64,000 nucleotides of DNA from Bacteroidota bacterium. Its GTDB lineage: Bacteria; Bacteroidota; Bacteroidia; AKYH767-A; 2013-40CM-41-45. A program made the translations under genes and the position numbers. This document shows, piece after piece, positions 1-7,774 of this stretch. The notes below the pieces were generated by a model. It was not told where the DNA came from and did no database searches. It was given only the letters and a program-made list of their open reading frames with translations. Positions within the stretch are counted from its first letter, which is position 1, and every line of letters starts with the position of its first letter. The DNA lies in contig JADKJP010000006.1 in assembly GCA_016720935.1 (NCBI GenBank), positions 1,054,001-1,118,000 of the forward strand, in the 5' to 3' direction.

Positions 1-245
1 ATAAACTCGGACCAAAACCGGAGATCACTCGTTTCAAAGGATTGGGAGAAATTTCTCCGGATGAATTTTCTCATTTCATCGGAAAGAAAATTCGTCTGGA
101 GCCTGTATTGCTGAGCCAGGAAGAAACCATTCATCACCTGCTGGATTATTACATGGGCAAAAACACCCCCGACCGCCAGGAATTCATTATCTCCAAACTC
201 AGAGTGGAGAAGGATGTGGTGAAGGAAGAGATGATGGAGAATTGA
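1..245 (+). CDS. parE: DNA topoisomerase IV subunit B, C-terminal end (5' truncated by window edge)
   Basis: The reading frame is open from the first bases and ends at the TGA at 243-245, so only about 81 C-terminal residues are visible. It carries the RFKGLGEISPDEF segment (bases about 33-71), the conserved end of the TOPRIM region of GyrB/ParE ('RFKGLGEM' in most members). The short remainder is typical of the ParE C-terminus. Topoisomerase IV subunit B provides ATPase and metal-binding functions for decatenating daughter chromosomes. The next same-strand housekeeping gene is parC at 1765, which favours ParE over GyrB. In this genome the pair is separated by about 1.5 kb of repeats and an insertion sequence. 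The stop codon overlaps the first unit of a 7-bp repeat array. Confidence 0.9.
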   Translation, partial: KLGPKPEITRFKGLGEISPDEFSHFIGKKIRLEPVLLSQEETIHHLLDYYMGKNTPDRQEFIISKLRVEKDVVKEEMMEN

Positions 246-337
246 GGATTGATGATTGAGGATTGAAGATTGAAGATTGAGGATTGAAGATTGAGGATTG
301 AAGATTGAGGATTGATGATTGTTGATTGATGATTGAA
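241..337. repeat. Heptanucleotide tandem array, consensus GATTGAN
   Basis: About fourteen consecutive 7-bp units of GATTGAN are present. The seventh base is A, G or T, and one unit reads GATTGTT. The units are in perfect register with no indels. The array starts within the last codons of parE (the TGA stop is part of the first unit) and ends 17 bases before a second, different 7-bp array. It is non-coding on the plus strand. Confidence 0.95.
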
Positions 338-354
338 CATTGGTTAGACTTAAA

Positions 355-382
355 AACTCATAACTCATAATTCATAATTCAT
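355..382. repeat. Heptanucleotide array AAYTCAT, left part
   Basis: Four perfect-register 7-bp units: AACTCAT twice, then AATTCAT twice. The array is interrupted at 383 by the insertion sequence and resumes beyond it at 1690. It is an intact 7-mer array of a different sequence from the GATTGAN array just upstream. Confidence 0.9.
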
Positions 383-390
383 CACTAGTG

Positions 391-1679
391 TCCGATTAAG
401 ATACGAATAAGTTCTTTGAAATTATTGATTGACAAGGGTTACAGACGATTTTAGGTTGGTGACGATTTGAAATCATTTCATAGCTTTTCTTCAAAAATGC
501 TATGAATAAGGGCAAATACGTCTTCGCACAAGTAGCTGAATACCTTCCTGCAAGGTTGTTTGATAAATATGTTGCAAGATTTGATGGGAATAAGAAGGTC
601 AGACATTTTACTTGTTGGAATCAAATGATGGCGATGATGTTTGGCCAACTCTCCAATCGTGATAGTTTACGTGATTTACTCGTTTGCATTGAAGCGCACT
701 CATCAAAATTCTATCATCTTGGTTTTGGCAAAAATGTTTCACGATCAAATCTTGCGAATGCAAATGAGAAGCGTGACTATAGAATCTATGAGCATTTTGC
801 TTATGAGATGATTGGCATAGCGCGATCATGTTGTCAGAACGACGGAGATTTTCATCTTAGCATTGAAGATAATGTCTATGCATTTGATGCAACCGTCATT
901 GATCTGTGTCTAAATATATTTTGGTGGGCTACATTTAGAAAAACCAAGGGGGCGGTGAAAATCCATACGCTCTATGACATTAAGACTTCAATACCATCAT
1001 TTGTTTACATAACTCCAGGTGATACTCATGAAGTCAAAGGACTGGATGTCTTAGAGTATGAAGCCGGAGCATATTATATACTGGATCGCGGATATCTCGA
1101 TTTTAAAAGACTGTATTATATTCATCAACAACAGGCATTTTTTATTACACGAGCTAAACACAATAGCGATCTCACTCGAATTTACTCTTCAAAAGTGAAC
1201 AAGAAATCCGGAGTACGGAGTGACCAGATTGTTAAACCTGCTAACTTCTATCCACAACGAGATTATCCGGAAAAATTACGAAGGATAAAATTTTATGATG
1301 AAGAACAAAGTCGCACTTTGATATTCCTCACAAATAACTTTACCCTGAAAGCCATTGATATTGCAGCACTATACAAGTACAGATGGAAAATCGAATTATT
1401 CTTCAAATGGATTAAGCAGCATTTAAAAATTAAATCCTTTTGGGGGACTTCAGCAAATGCCGTGAAGACACAAATCTATATTGCCATCATCACTTATACC
1501 TTGATTGCAATTATCAGAAGTCGACTTAAGCTAAATCGTAGCAATTACGAAATTCTACAGATTTTAGGGGTCTCACTTTTAGATAAAACCCAGTTAAATC
1601 AACTACTTGCAGACCCTGTCAATCAAAATGTCAAAGAACAAATTTATAACCAATTGGAACTTAGCTTAATCTAATCGGA
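391..1679 (+). mobile_element. IS4-family insertion sequence
   Basis: A single transposase gene is bracketed by inverted repeats. The 18 bases at 381-398 (ATCACTAGTGTCCGATTA) are the exact reverse complement of 1672-1689. CACTAGTG occurs directly at 383-390 and 1680-1687 and is the probable 8-bp target duplication. Because CACTAGTG is itself a palindrome, the exact element ends cannot be fixed from sequence alone; ends at 389/1681 with a 4-bp CTAG duplication are also possible. The element has no passenger gene. It is inserted inside an AAYTCAT heptamer array between parE and parC, in the same orientation as both. Confidence 0.85.
502..1674 (+). CDS. IS4-family DDE transposase
   Basis: This 390-residue protein cuts and pastes its own IS. 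It has an N-terminal helical region (about 1-75) of the kind found before IS4 transposase domains. The catalytic residues are readable: Asp129 in AFDAT, Asp195 in ILDRGY, and Glu298 in the IS4 signature Y-x2-R-x3-E-x6-K (Tyr291, Arg294, Glu298, Lys305). The frame is uninterrupted, so the enzyme may be active. The TAA stop (1672-1674) lies in the right inverted repeat, so the gene fills the element. The first ATG of the frame is used; no strong ribosome binding site is evident, which is common in Bacteroidota. Confidence 0.92.
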   Translation: MNKGKYVFAQVAEYLPARLFDKYVARFDGNKKVRHFTCWNQMMAMMFGQLSNRDSLRDLLVCIEAHSSKFYHLGFGKNVSRSNLANANEKRDYRIYEHFAYEMIGIARSCCQNDGDFHLSIEDNVYAFDATVIDLCLNIFWWATFRKTKGAVKIHTLYDIKTSIPSFVYITPGDTHEVKGLDVLEYEAGAYYILDRGYLDFKRLYYIHQQQAFFITRAKHNSDLTRIYSSKVNKKSGVRSDQIVKPANFYPQRDYPEKLRRIKFYDEEQSRTLIFLTNNFTLKAIDIAALYKYRWKIELFFKWIKQHLKIKSFWGTSANAVKTQIYIAIITYTLIAIIRSRLKLNRSNYEILQILGVSLLDKTQLNQLLADPVNQNVKEQIYNQLELSLI

Positions 1680-1689
1680 CACTAGTGAT

Positions 1690-1723
1690 AATTCATAATT
1701 CATAATTCATAACTCATAACTCA
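1690..1723. repeat. Heptanucleotide array AAYTCAT, right part
   Basis: AATTCAT three times, AACTCAT once, then AACTCA. This is the continuation, after the insertion sequence, of the array at 355-382. Joined, the original array would have had about nine units around the sequence ATCACTAGTGAT. It ends 41 bases before the parC start codon, so it lies in or next to the parC leader. Confidence 0.9.
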
Positions 1724-1764
1724 ACCCGGAATTGATTTTAAAAAGATTATAGTATCATAATAAA

Positions 1765-4080
1765 ATGGCAAAAAAGAAAAAGGAAGAACTTCCCAAGGAG
1801 CAGCCGGAAGAGCAGGTAGAACATACCGAAGCTGTCGTCGTGCCCCATGTGAATGGTATGTATGAGAACTGGTTTTTGGATTACGCTTCCTATGTAATCC
1901 TGGAACGCGCGGTTCCACATATCAATGATGGATTAAAACCTGTACAGCGTCGCATCCTGCATTCGATGTGGGAAATGGAAGACGGTCGCTACAATAAAGT
2001 GGCGAACGTAATCGGACATTCGATGAAGTATCACCCGCACGGTGACGCTTCCATTGGAGATGCGATGGTGCAGCTGGGTCAGAAAGACCTGCTCATCGAC
2101 ATGCAGGGAAACTGGGGAAATATCTATACGGGTGACAGCGCGGCTGCCGCACGTTATATCGAAGCCAGACTTTCAAAATTCGCATTGGAAGTTGTCTTCA
2201 ATGAAAAAACCACCGACTGGCAACTCAGTTACGACGGACGTAACCGCGAACCGATCACCTTGCCGGTGAAATTTCCTTTGCTGCTGGCACAGGGAGTAGA
2301 AGGTATCGCCGTTGGTCTGGCATGTAAAATTCTCCCTCACAATTTTATTGAACTCATCGAAGGTTCTATCGATATTCTTCGCGGTAAGAAAGTCAGCATC
2401 CTGCCGGATTTCCCGACAGGAGGTATCGCTGATTTCAGCAAATACAACGATGGTCTACGTGGTGGAAGAATCCGGATCCGTGCAAAAATTGAAAAGAAAG
2501 ACCGCAAGACATTAGTCATCCGTGAGATTCCTTTTGGAACAAATACGTCCAGTCTCATCGATACTATTCTTACCGCGAACGATAAAGGAAAAATCAAAAT
2601 CAAGAAAGTCGAAGACAACACTGCCGCGGAAGTGGAAATCATGATCCACCTGCACAGCGATTCTTACGAAGATCTTGATAAAACGATTGACGCACTTTAC
2701 GCGTTCACTGATTGTGAAGTCAGCATATCTCCCAACTCCTGTGTGATCGTGGAAGACAAGCCACGTTTCATGAGCGTGAACGATATCCTGAAATACAATA
2801 CCGAGCAGACCATGAGTTTGCTGAAAAAGGAACTCGAAATCCGTAAATCGGAACTGGAAGAAGAATGGCATTTCAGTTCACTGGTGAAAATCTTCATTGA
2901 AAAACGAATCTACCGGAACATTGAAGAATGTACGACCTGGGAAAGTGTGATTGAAGCCATCGATCTCGGTTTGAAACCCTACAAGAAACGTTTTAAACGC
3001 GAAATCACCCGCGACGATATTGTTTCCCTCACAGAAATCAAAATCAAACGTATTTCAAAATACGATGTAAAGGAACAGGACGAGAAAATCCGCGGTCTGG
3101 AAGAGCAACTGAAAGAAGTGGAACACCACCTGGCGCATTTGCGTCAGTACGCGATCAGTTGGTACAAAGAACTGCTGCGTAAATACAGCAAAGGCCGCGA
3201 ACGTAAAACAGAAATTTCTTCTTTCGAACAGGTGGTTGCATCCGAAGTAATCATCAATAACCAAAAGCTCTATGTAAACCGTGAAGACGGTTTCGCGGGT
3301 TATGGTTTGAAGAAAGACGAATTCGTTACCGAATGTTCCGAACTGGATGAAATCATCGTCTTCCGTGGCGATGGAACCATGATCGTCACCAAGGTCGATG
3401 AAAAAAAATATGTCGGGAAAGATGTCCGCCACATCGCCGTGTTCCGTAAAACGGAACCGGAACCGGTATACAACCTCATCTACCAGGATGGAAGAGGGGG
3501 AAGTGTAATGGTGAAGCGCTTCACTGTTGGCGGAACTACACGGGATAAGGACTACGTCCTCACCAAAGGCTCGGAAGGATCCAAAATCCTTTGGCTGTCA
3601 TTCGGAACACCGGAAGAAGCTCCGGTTGTTCGTGTGATGCTCCGGCCGAAACCCAAACTGCGGATTACGCAGATTGATGTCAACTTTGCCGACTACGAAG
3701 TGAAGGGCAGAAGCACGATCGGAAATATTCTCACGAAAAATTCCGCCAGCAAGGTGATCAAATTATCGGATGCGAAACCTTCACCGAAGGCTGAGCAGAT
3801 GAAAATTGATGCTCCTGTGAAAGCCACTGCACCGGCTGCGCCCGTCAAAAAACAGGCACCACCGCCACCGCCTGCGCCTGCAGCGAAGAAGCCATTTCCG
3901 GGTAAAACTTCAGGAGGATCATCCGGAAAAAAGTCCCAACCACTCAAGGAAGAAGCGGCGGTAACCGTGGAGTGGGACCTGACCGCAAACGAAAAGATAA
4001 CAAACGACCGAAACCGGATACTAAGCGATCTGGAAAAAAAGTCAAAGGAAAAAAATAGCTCACAGACGGAATTGTTCTGA
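1765..4080 (+). CDS. parC: DNA topoisomerase IV subunit A
   Basis: This 771-residue type IIA topoisomerase breakage-reunion subunit acts with ParE to unlink replicated chromosomes. The N-terminal winged-helix domain shows LKPVQRRIL (about 57-65), the HPHGD segment (about 90-94) and AARYIEARL, with catalytic Tyr131 preceded by Arg130. A coiled-coil region (about 430-470) and a degenerate C-terminal beta-pinwheel region follow. Residues about 675-725 form a Pro/Ala/Lys-rich linker (a run of five prolines), then a charged tail. Such a low-complexity tail is typical of Bacteroidota ParC and unlike GyrA. The gene should be co-transcribed with parE, but the IS and repeat arrays now lie between them, so expression may depend on read-through or a new promoter. 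A strong terminator follows. Confidence 0.93.
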   Translation: MAKKKKEELPKEQPEEQVEHTEAVVVPHVNGMYENWFLDYASYVILERAVPHINDGLKPVQRRILHSMWEMEDGRYNKVANVIGHSMKYHPHGDASIGDAMVQLGQKDLLIDMQGNWGNIYTGDSAAAARYIEARLSKFALEVVFNEKTTDWQLSYDGRNREPITLPVKFPLLLAQGVEGIAVGLACKILPHNFIELIEGSIDILRGKKVSILPDFPTGGIADFSKYNDGLRGGRIRIRAKIEKKDRKTLVIREIPFGTNTSSLIDTILTANDKGKIKIKKVEDNTAAEVEIMIHLHSDSYEDLDKTIDALYAFTDCEVSISPNSCVIVEDKPRFMSVNDILKYNTEQTMSLLKKELEIRKSELEEEWHFSSLVKIFIEKRIYRNIEECTTWESVIEAIDLGLKPYKKRFKREITRDDIVSLTEIKIKRISKYDVKEQDEKIRGLEEQLKEVEHHLAHLRQYAISWYKELLRKYSKGRERKTEISSFEQVVASEVIINNQKLYVNREDGFAGYGLKKDEFVTECSELDEIIVFRGDGTMIVTKVDEKKYVGKDVRHIAVFRKTEPEPVYNLIYQDGRGGSVMVKRFTVGGTTRDKDYVLTKGSEGSKILWLSFGTPEEAPVVRVMLRPKPKLRITQIDVNFADYEVKGRSTIGNILTKNSASKVIKLSDAKPSPKAEQMKIDAPVKATAPAAPVKKQAPPPPPAPAAKKPFPGKTSGGSSGKKSQPLKEEAAVTVEWDLTANEKITNDRNRILSDLEKKSKEKNSSQTELF

Positions 4081-4113
4081 TTCTTTCTCTCAGCTAAAAT
4101 CACATGAAATCAG

Positions 4114-4152
4114 GTTCTTTGCCTTTCTGAAGGGTCAGGCAAAGAACTTTTT
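4114..4152 (+). terminator. Rho-independent terminator after parC
   Basis: An 11-bp perfect inverted repeat (GTTCTTTGCCT at 4114-4124, AGGCAAAGAAC at 4137-4147) with a 12-base loop is followed directly by TTTTT. It lies 34 bases after the parC stop. Confidence 0.85.
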
Positions 4153-4255
4153 CATTTGCAGAGAACACAGCGCATGAAATGTTAAGAGGTGCCCTCTGAT
4201 TATCAAAACAAAGGATTCAATTTTTCTTCATGATTTTCGTTTATCTTCACATTCA

Positions 4256-5515
4256 ATGAAAAAACTGATTCTGTTTCTGTTCCTTTTTACAGCCTTTCTA
4301 AAGGCTCAGGCCGCATTCATCCTTATTCCGATGGATGAAACCCAGAAGAACCATCTCAAAGCCTATGGCATCGCATATTATGCCTTGCAGAACACGGTGG
4401 ATGTGCAATGGTTGCTCAATTACAAAGGAGGAAGTTTCCTGCTGAGTGACATTACCAAACTCGAACAGGAGTGTACCATTCGTGGTGTTTCATTCCAGGT
4501 GATCGCGGATGTGCAGGCTGCTGCCATACTCCGTGAAATCGCTGATCCGGAAGTGAACATGGAAGTGATGAAGCTTGAAAAAGCTCCAAAGATCGCGGTG
4601 TATTCACCGAAAAATAAAATGCCATGGGATGATGCCGTGACCATGGTGCTTACTTACGCGGAAATTCCTTACGATATTGTTTACGACGAAGAAGTATTGA
4701 ATCAGAAACTTCCATTGTACGACTGGCTGCATTTGCACCACGAGGATTTTACAGGGCAGTACGGGCGGTTTTACTCTGCATACCGAAATGCTCCCTGGTA
4801 CCAGGAAGACGTGAGATTGCAGGAAGCCATGGCAAAGAAAACCGGTTATGGAAAAGTATCGCTCATGAAACTGGCTGTCGCGCAAAAGATCCGTGACTTT
4901 GTAGTTGGTGGCGGTTATCTTTTTGCGATGTGTTCCGCGACCGACAGCTATGACATCGCGCTTTCCGCGGAAGGGGTGGATATCTGTGAATCCATGTTTG
5001 ACGGAGATCCTGCCGATCCGGCAATGAATACCAAAATTGATTATGCCAAAGGTTTCGCGTTTCGTGGATACAAACTGAGTACAAATCCTTACGAATACGA
5101 ATTCAGTGAAATCGACAACCAGCCACCGGCAAGAAATCTGCCACGTACGGAAGATTTTTTCACCCTCTTCGATTTCTCAGCGAAATGGGATCCGGTACCA
5201 ACGATGCTCTGCCAGGATCACGAACAGGTGATCAAAGGTTTTATGGGACAAACAACAGCCTTCAAAAAGAAATTCATCAAACCCGAAGTGCTGATTATGG
5301 GTGAAACCAAAGTTCAGGACGAAGCCCGTTACATTCATGGTGAATATGGCAAAGGCACCTGGACCTTCTACGGCGGCCACGATCCCGAAGACTACCAACA
5401 CCAGGTCGGCGATCCACCGACAGATCTTTCCCTTCATCCCAATTCCCCAGGCTACCGTTTAATCCTGAACAACGTTTTATTCCCGGCAGCGAAGAAGAAG
5501 AAGCAGAAGACGTGA
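4256..5515 (+). CDS. Secreted Bacteroidota protein of the family often labelled 'asparagine synthetase B'
   Basis: A 419-residue protein with a signal peptide (Lys-Lys then a hydrophobic stretch, probable cleavage after the Ala-rich AQA near 20). From memory, close relatives across Bacteroidota carry the automatic name asparagine synthetase B. However, none of the AsnB hallmarks is present: there is no Cys2 glutaminase domain and no SGGxDS synthase motif. What can be seen is a conserved block WLHLHHEDFTGQYG (about 158-171), GGGYLFAMCSATD (about 219-231), which resembles the nucleophile elbow of a glutamine-amidotransferase-like fold, and a C-terminal GGHDPEDYQH motif. An extracytoplasmic GATase1-like or ThuA-like protein is possible. 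Function is unknown. The very basic C-terminus (AKKKKQKT) is typical of the family. Confidence 0.75.
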   Translation: MKKLILFLFLFTAFLKAQAAFILIPMDETQKNHLKAYGIAYYALQNTVDVQWLLNYKGGSFLLSDITKLEQECTIRGVSFQVIADVQAAAILREIADPEVNMEVMKLEKAPKIAVYSPKNKMPWDDAVTMVLTYAEIPYDIVYDEEVLNQKLPLYDWLHLHHEDFTGQYGRFYSAYRNAPWYQEDVRLQEAMAKKTGYGKVSLMKLAVAQKIRDFVVGGGYLFAMCSATDSYDIALSAEGVDICESMFDGDPADPAMNTKIDYAKGFAFRGYKLSTNPYEYEFSEIDNQPPARNLPRTEDFFTLFDFSAKWDPVPTMLCQDHEQVIKGFMGQTTAFKKKFIKPEVLIMGETKVQDEARYIHGEYGKGTWTFYGGHDPEDYQHQVGDPPTDLSLHPNSPGYRLILNNVLFPAAKKKKQKT

Positions 5516-5742
5516 TTTATTTTTATTTATTCTCTGATCACGACCTTGGTAATCTTCCCATTTTTTTTATCACACAGGTAAAGCAAAACCTTTGTGCATA
5601 TTATTGGGAAGTTGGAATACTCTATAAAACAAAATATCTAACTTTAATTTTACTGTTTGATTGAATAATCAAGAATATTGTTTGCTTGAAAATTTGGCAG
5701 AGTATTGACAAATACTTTTTCTATAAGACAATAAAAAAATCG

Positions 5743-5805
5743 AACCAGTAACTACCAAGCACTAACCACCAAGCACTAACAACTAACAACTAACGACCAA
5801 AAGCT
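5743..5805. repeat. Heptanucleotide array, consensus AACNACY
   Basis: Nine 7-bp units in register: AACCAGT, AACTACC, AAGCACT, AACCACC, AAGCACT, AACAACT, AACAACT, AACGACC, AAAAGCT. The units are more diverged than in the arrays near parE, but the period is exact. The last unit touches the stop codon of the minus-strand gene ending at 5804, so the array forms its 3' untranslated region. The rest of the 5516-5742 gap shows nothing recognisable. Confidence 0.8.
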
Positions 5806-7678
5806 ACTGATCCAAAAACCTCCAATCCACCCCAAACTTAATGACTCTGCCGGGTTGTGGGTAGTGAGGAACGTAAGTGTATGTATCCTGGATCAAACCA
5901 TCACCCAGATTTTCAAATTTAAGAAATAACCTCGCGGTTTTTATTTTCATATTAAAAAAGAAATTGATCACCGGATAACCACCCGTCTTTTTTTGTTCCT
6001 GTAAATAAAATAGTCCGGTTGCAGGCATGAAAGCGTCAGCATAATAGGCGCTGTTAAAATGTGCATCAAAACCCAACTGAGCCAGCATCGCTTTTTTGAA
6101 TAAAAAGCCCTGGTAGTAAAGCGCGTTCGTTGTGGCCAGATCCGGTAAAGGGAGTCGTTTTATGTCTGTGCTCGATTGAAAATAAAATTTGTTGTCAAAA
6201 TGGAAATTTCTCCATTTGAAATTCTTGCTGAGCATAAATTGTGTTACCTGAATAGAAGAAACTGCCTGCTCAGGACGGGAAGAAGTGCTTAGGAAAACAT
6301 AATCGTCGAGATTGAATACACTTGCTTCGAGTTTAAATTTCCAGACAGGTAATTCATAACTGACAGTCAGAAAGGAGAGATTTTCGTTCTTGAAATCATT
6401 TTTCCATCCAAAATGATTGCCTTCGTACAAACTGTATATCAGATCGGCTTTGTGATTATCAGTGTGCAACTGTGCCGACAATTCACCAAAAGAATACAAT
6501 GGAGAATGTACAAACAGATCACCGGAATAACTTGTTTCATCATGGCCACTGAGTACATAATGCCCGTTCAAGCTAAAATGCAAACGGTTGCTGTCGGGTC
6601 TTGTGGCAATGGTGCCGAGCAGGGAAATATTCTCCCAACTTGTATCGGAGCGCTGGGAATAGCGGAAAGACTGGTGTTCCAGCATGGCTGTCGCTGAAAA
6701 GTTTTTCCGGAACGAACTGCCTTCTTCCAGATAAGGCAAACCAATCCCGGCACGGTTTCTCAAATCCGTGTAATGCAGGGAATCATAAGTTGTGGTAGAG
6801 TAAAAATAATCGGAATAAAAGGAACTGTCGGTTGATTTGTCTACATATGAAAATGAACCGCTTTCATAGGTAATTTCGTGATGCAGGCGAATCCAGGTTT
6901 TGATTCCGGATTGCTGAGTAGTGTCACTTTTTTTTCCAAGATCAAAATACTGACTCAGTGAAAAACTCTTCTTACGAAACCTGTTTACTGCATCCGTAAG
7001 ATTTACAGGAAGACCTTTCAAAGCGACATTTGTCAAAGCTGAATTGTCAAAAAGTGAATCATTGCTGATTCCGCCATTGACCTGGTTCTTGATTACATTG
7101 GTAAAACCATTGGCAAAAAAAGCGTAACGCTTATTGGGCGACTGATAGGAAGTAAATACAAGAAAGCGACTATGAAATACATCGCTGTTGGGAAGGAAAT
7201 CTTTTACGGTGATTCTGTTAAAATCAAAACCGGCGTTCCAGTTTTTCAGAATGTTTTGTGTGTGCAAAATACCAATGTGCTGCTCACGAAATGTCGCGTT
7301 GTGATAGGATAAATCGCTATAGCGTTTATTGGTTTTGTAATATTTAATCCGGTCATGATCGAAAAGATAGAGATCGTAGGTATTTATGGAAGGACGGGTA
7401 TAAACTGAATTATCGGGACGAAACAGCTGCGAATTCGCTGCGCTCCCAAGTGTACCCAAAAAATTATAATGCAGGTGAAAGGCAGGATTGATCTCTTCAT
7501 GATCCGTGAGGGAAGTATCCGGAGCGATCATGTTTTTTAATCCCTGTCCAAAATCGGATTCATAGGTGTAACGGACAGAAGTAGGTACGGTCAGAGGAAA
7601 TGCGGTAGAATCTACGGGAGAAGCATGCAGGCTCAGGGCATTAACAAGAAACAGAAAAAAAATGCAAAGATGACGCAT
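5804..7678 (-). CDS. Putative porin, outer-membrane beta-barrel protein
   Basis: A 624-residue protein with a signal peptide (MRHLCIFFLFLVNALSLHAS). The mature part has many alternating aromatic/polar beta-strand stretches and ends in a barrel-closing strand (KFGVDWRFLDQ). Its overall pattern matches the Bacteroidota 'putative porin' family (Pfam Porin_10 type): an N-terminal segment with DTSLTDHEEINPAFHLHYNFLG and repeated long strands. It should sit in the outer membrane; the substrate is unknown. I chose the ATG at 7678. The frame also opens at a TTG at 7705, but that overlaps a TACATTTG promoter element and adds a poor signal-peptide start. It is divergently transcribed from the AddB-like gene, with about 100 bp between. 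Confidence 0.8.
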   Translation of the reverse strand: MRHLCIFFLFLVNALSLHASPVDSTAFPLTVPTSVRYTYESDFGQGLKNMIAPDTSLTDHEEINPAFHLHYNFLGTLGSAANSQLFRPDNSVYTRPSINTYDLYLFDHDRIKYYKTNKRYSDLSYHNATFREQHIGILHTQNILKNWNAGFDFNRITVKDFLPNSDVFHSRFLVFTSYQSPNKRYAFFANGFTNVIKNQVNGGISNDSLFDNSALTNVALKGLPVNLTDAVNRFRKKSFSLSQYFDLGKKSDTTQQSGIKTWIRLHHEITYESGSFSYVDKSTDSSFYSDYFYSTTTYDSLHYTDLRNRAGIGLPYLEEGSSFRKNFSATAMLEHQSFRYSQRSDTSWENISLLGTIATRPDSNRLHFSLNGHYVLSGHDETSYSGDLFVHSPLYSFGELSAQLHTDNHKADLIYSLYEGNHFGWKNDFKNENLSFLTVSYELPVWKFKLEASVFNLDDYVFLSTSSRPEQAVSSIQVTQFMLSKNFKWRNFHFDNKFYFQSSTDIKRLPLPDLATTNALYYQGFLFKKAMLAQLGFDAHFNSAYYADAFMPATGLFYLQEQKKTGGYPVINFFFNMKIKTARLFLKFENLGDGLIQDTYTYVPHYPQPGRVIKFGVDWRFLDQ

Positions 7679-7702
7679 ACTCCTGCGGGACAATATTTTG
7701 TT

Positions 7703-7710
7703 CAAATGTA
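7703..7710 (-). promoter_or_regulatory. Candidate -7 element (TACATTTG) for the porin gene
   Basis: On the minus strand this matches the Bacteroidota sigma-ABfr -7 consensus TANNTTTG exactly, about 25 bases before the ATG at 7678. No TTTG sits at the ideal -33 spacing, so support is partial. Confidence 0.35.
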
Positions 7711-7774
7711 CGGAATTTGAGCATATTTTGAGTTAATTTAGGCCGATAGGATAGAAATTGAAGGCCTGGCAAGA

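Noticed and set aside
149..340. Minus-strand open frame with NPQSS/LQSS repeats
   Set aside because: It is only a translation of the GATTGAN heptamer array and overlaps the real parE end.
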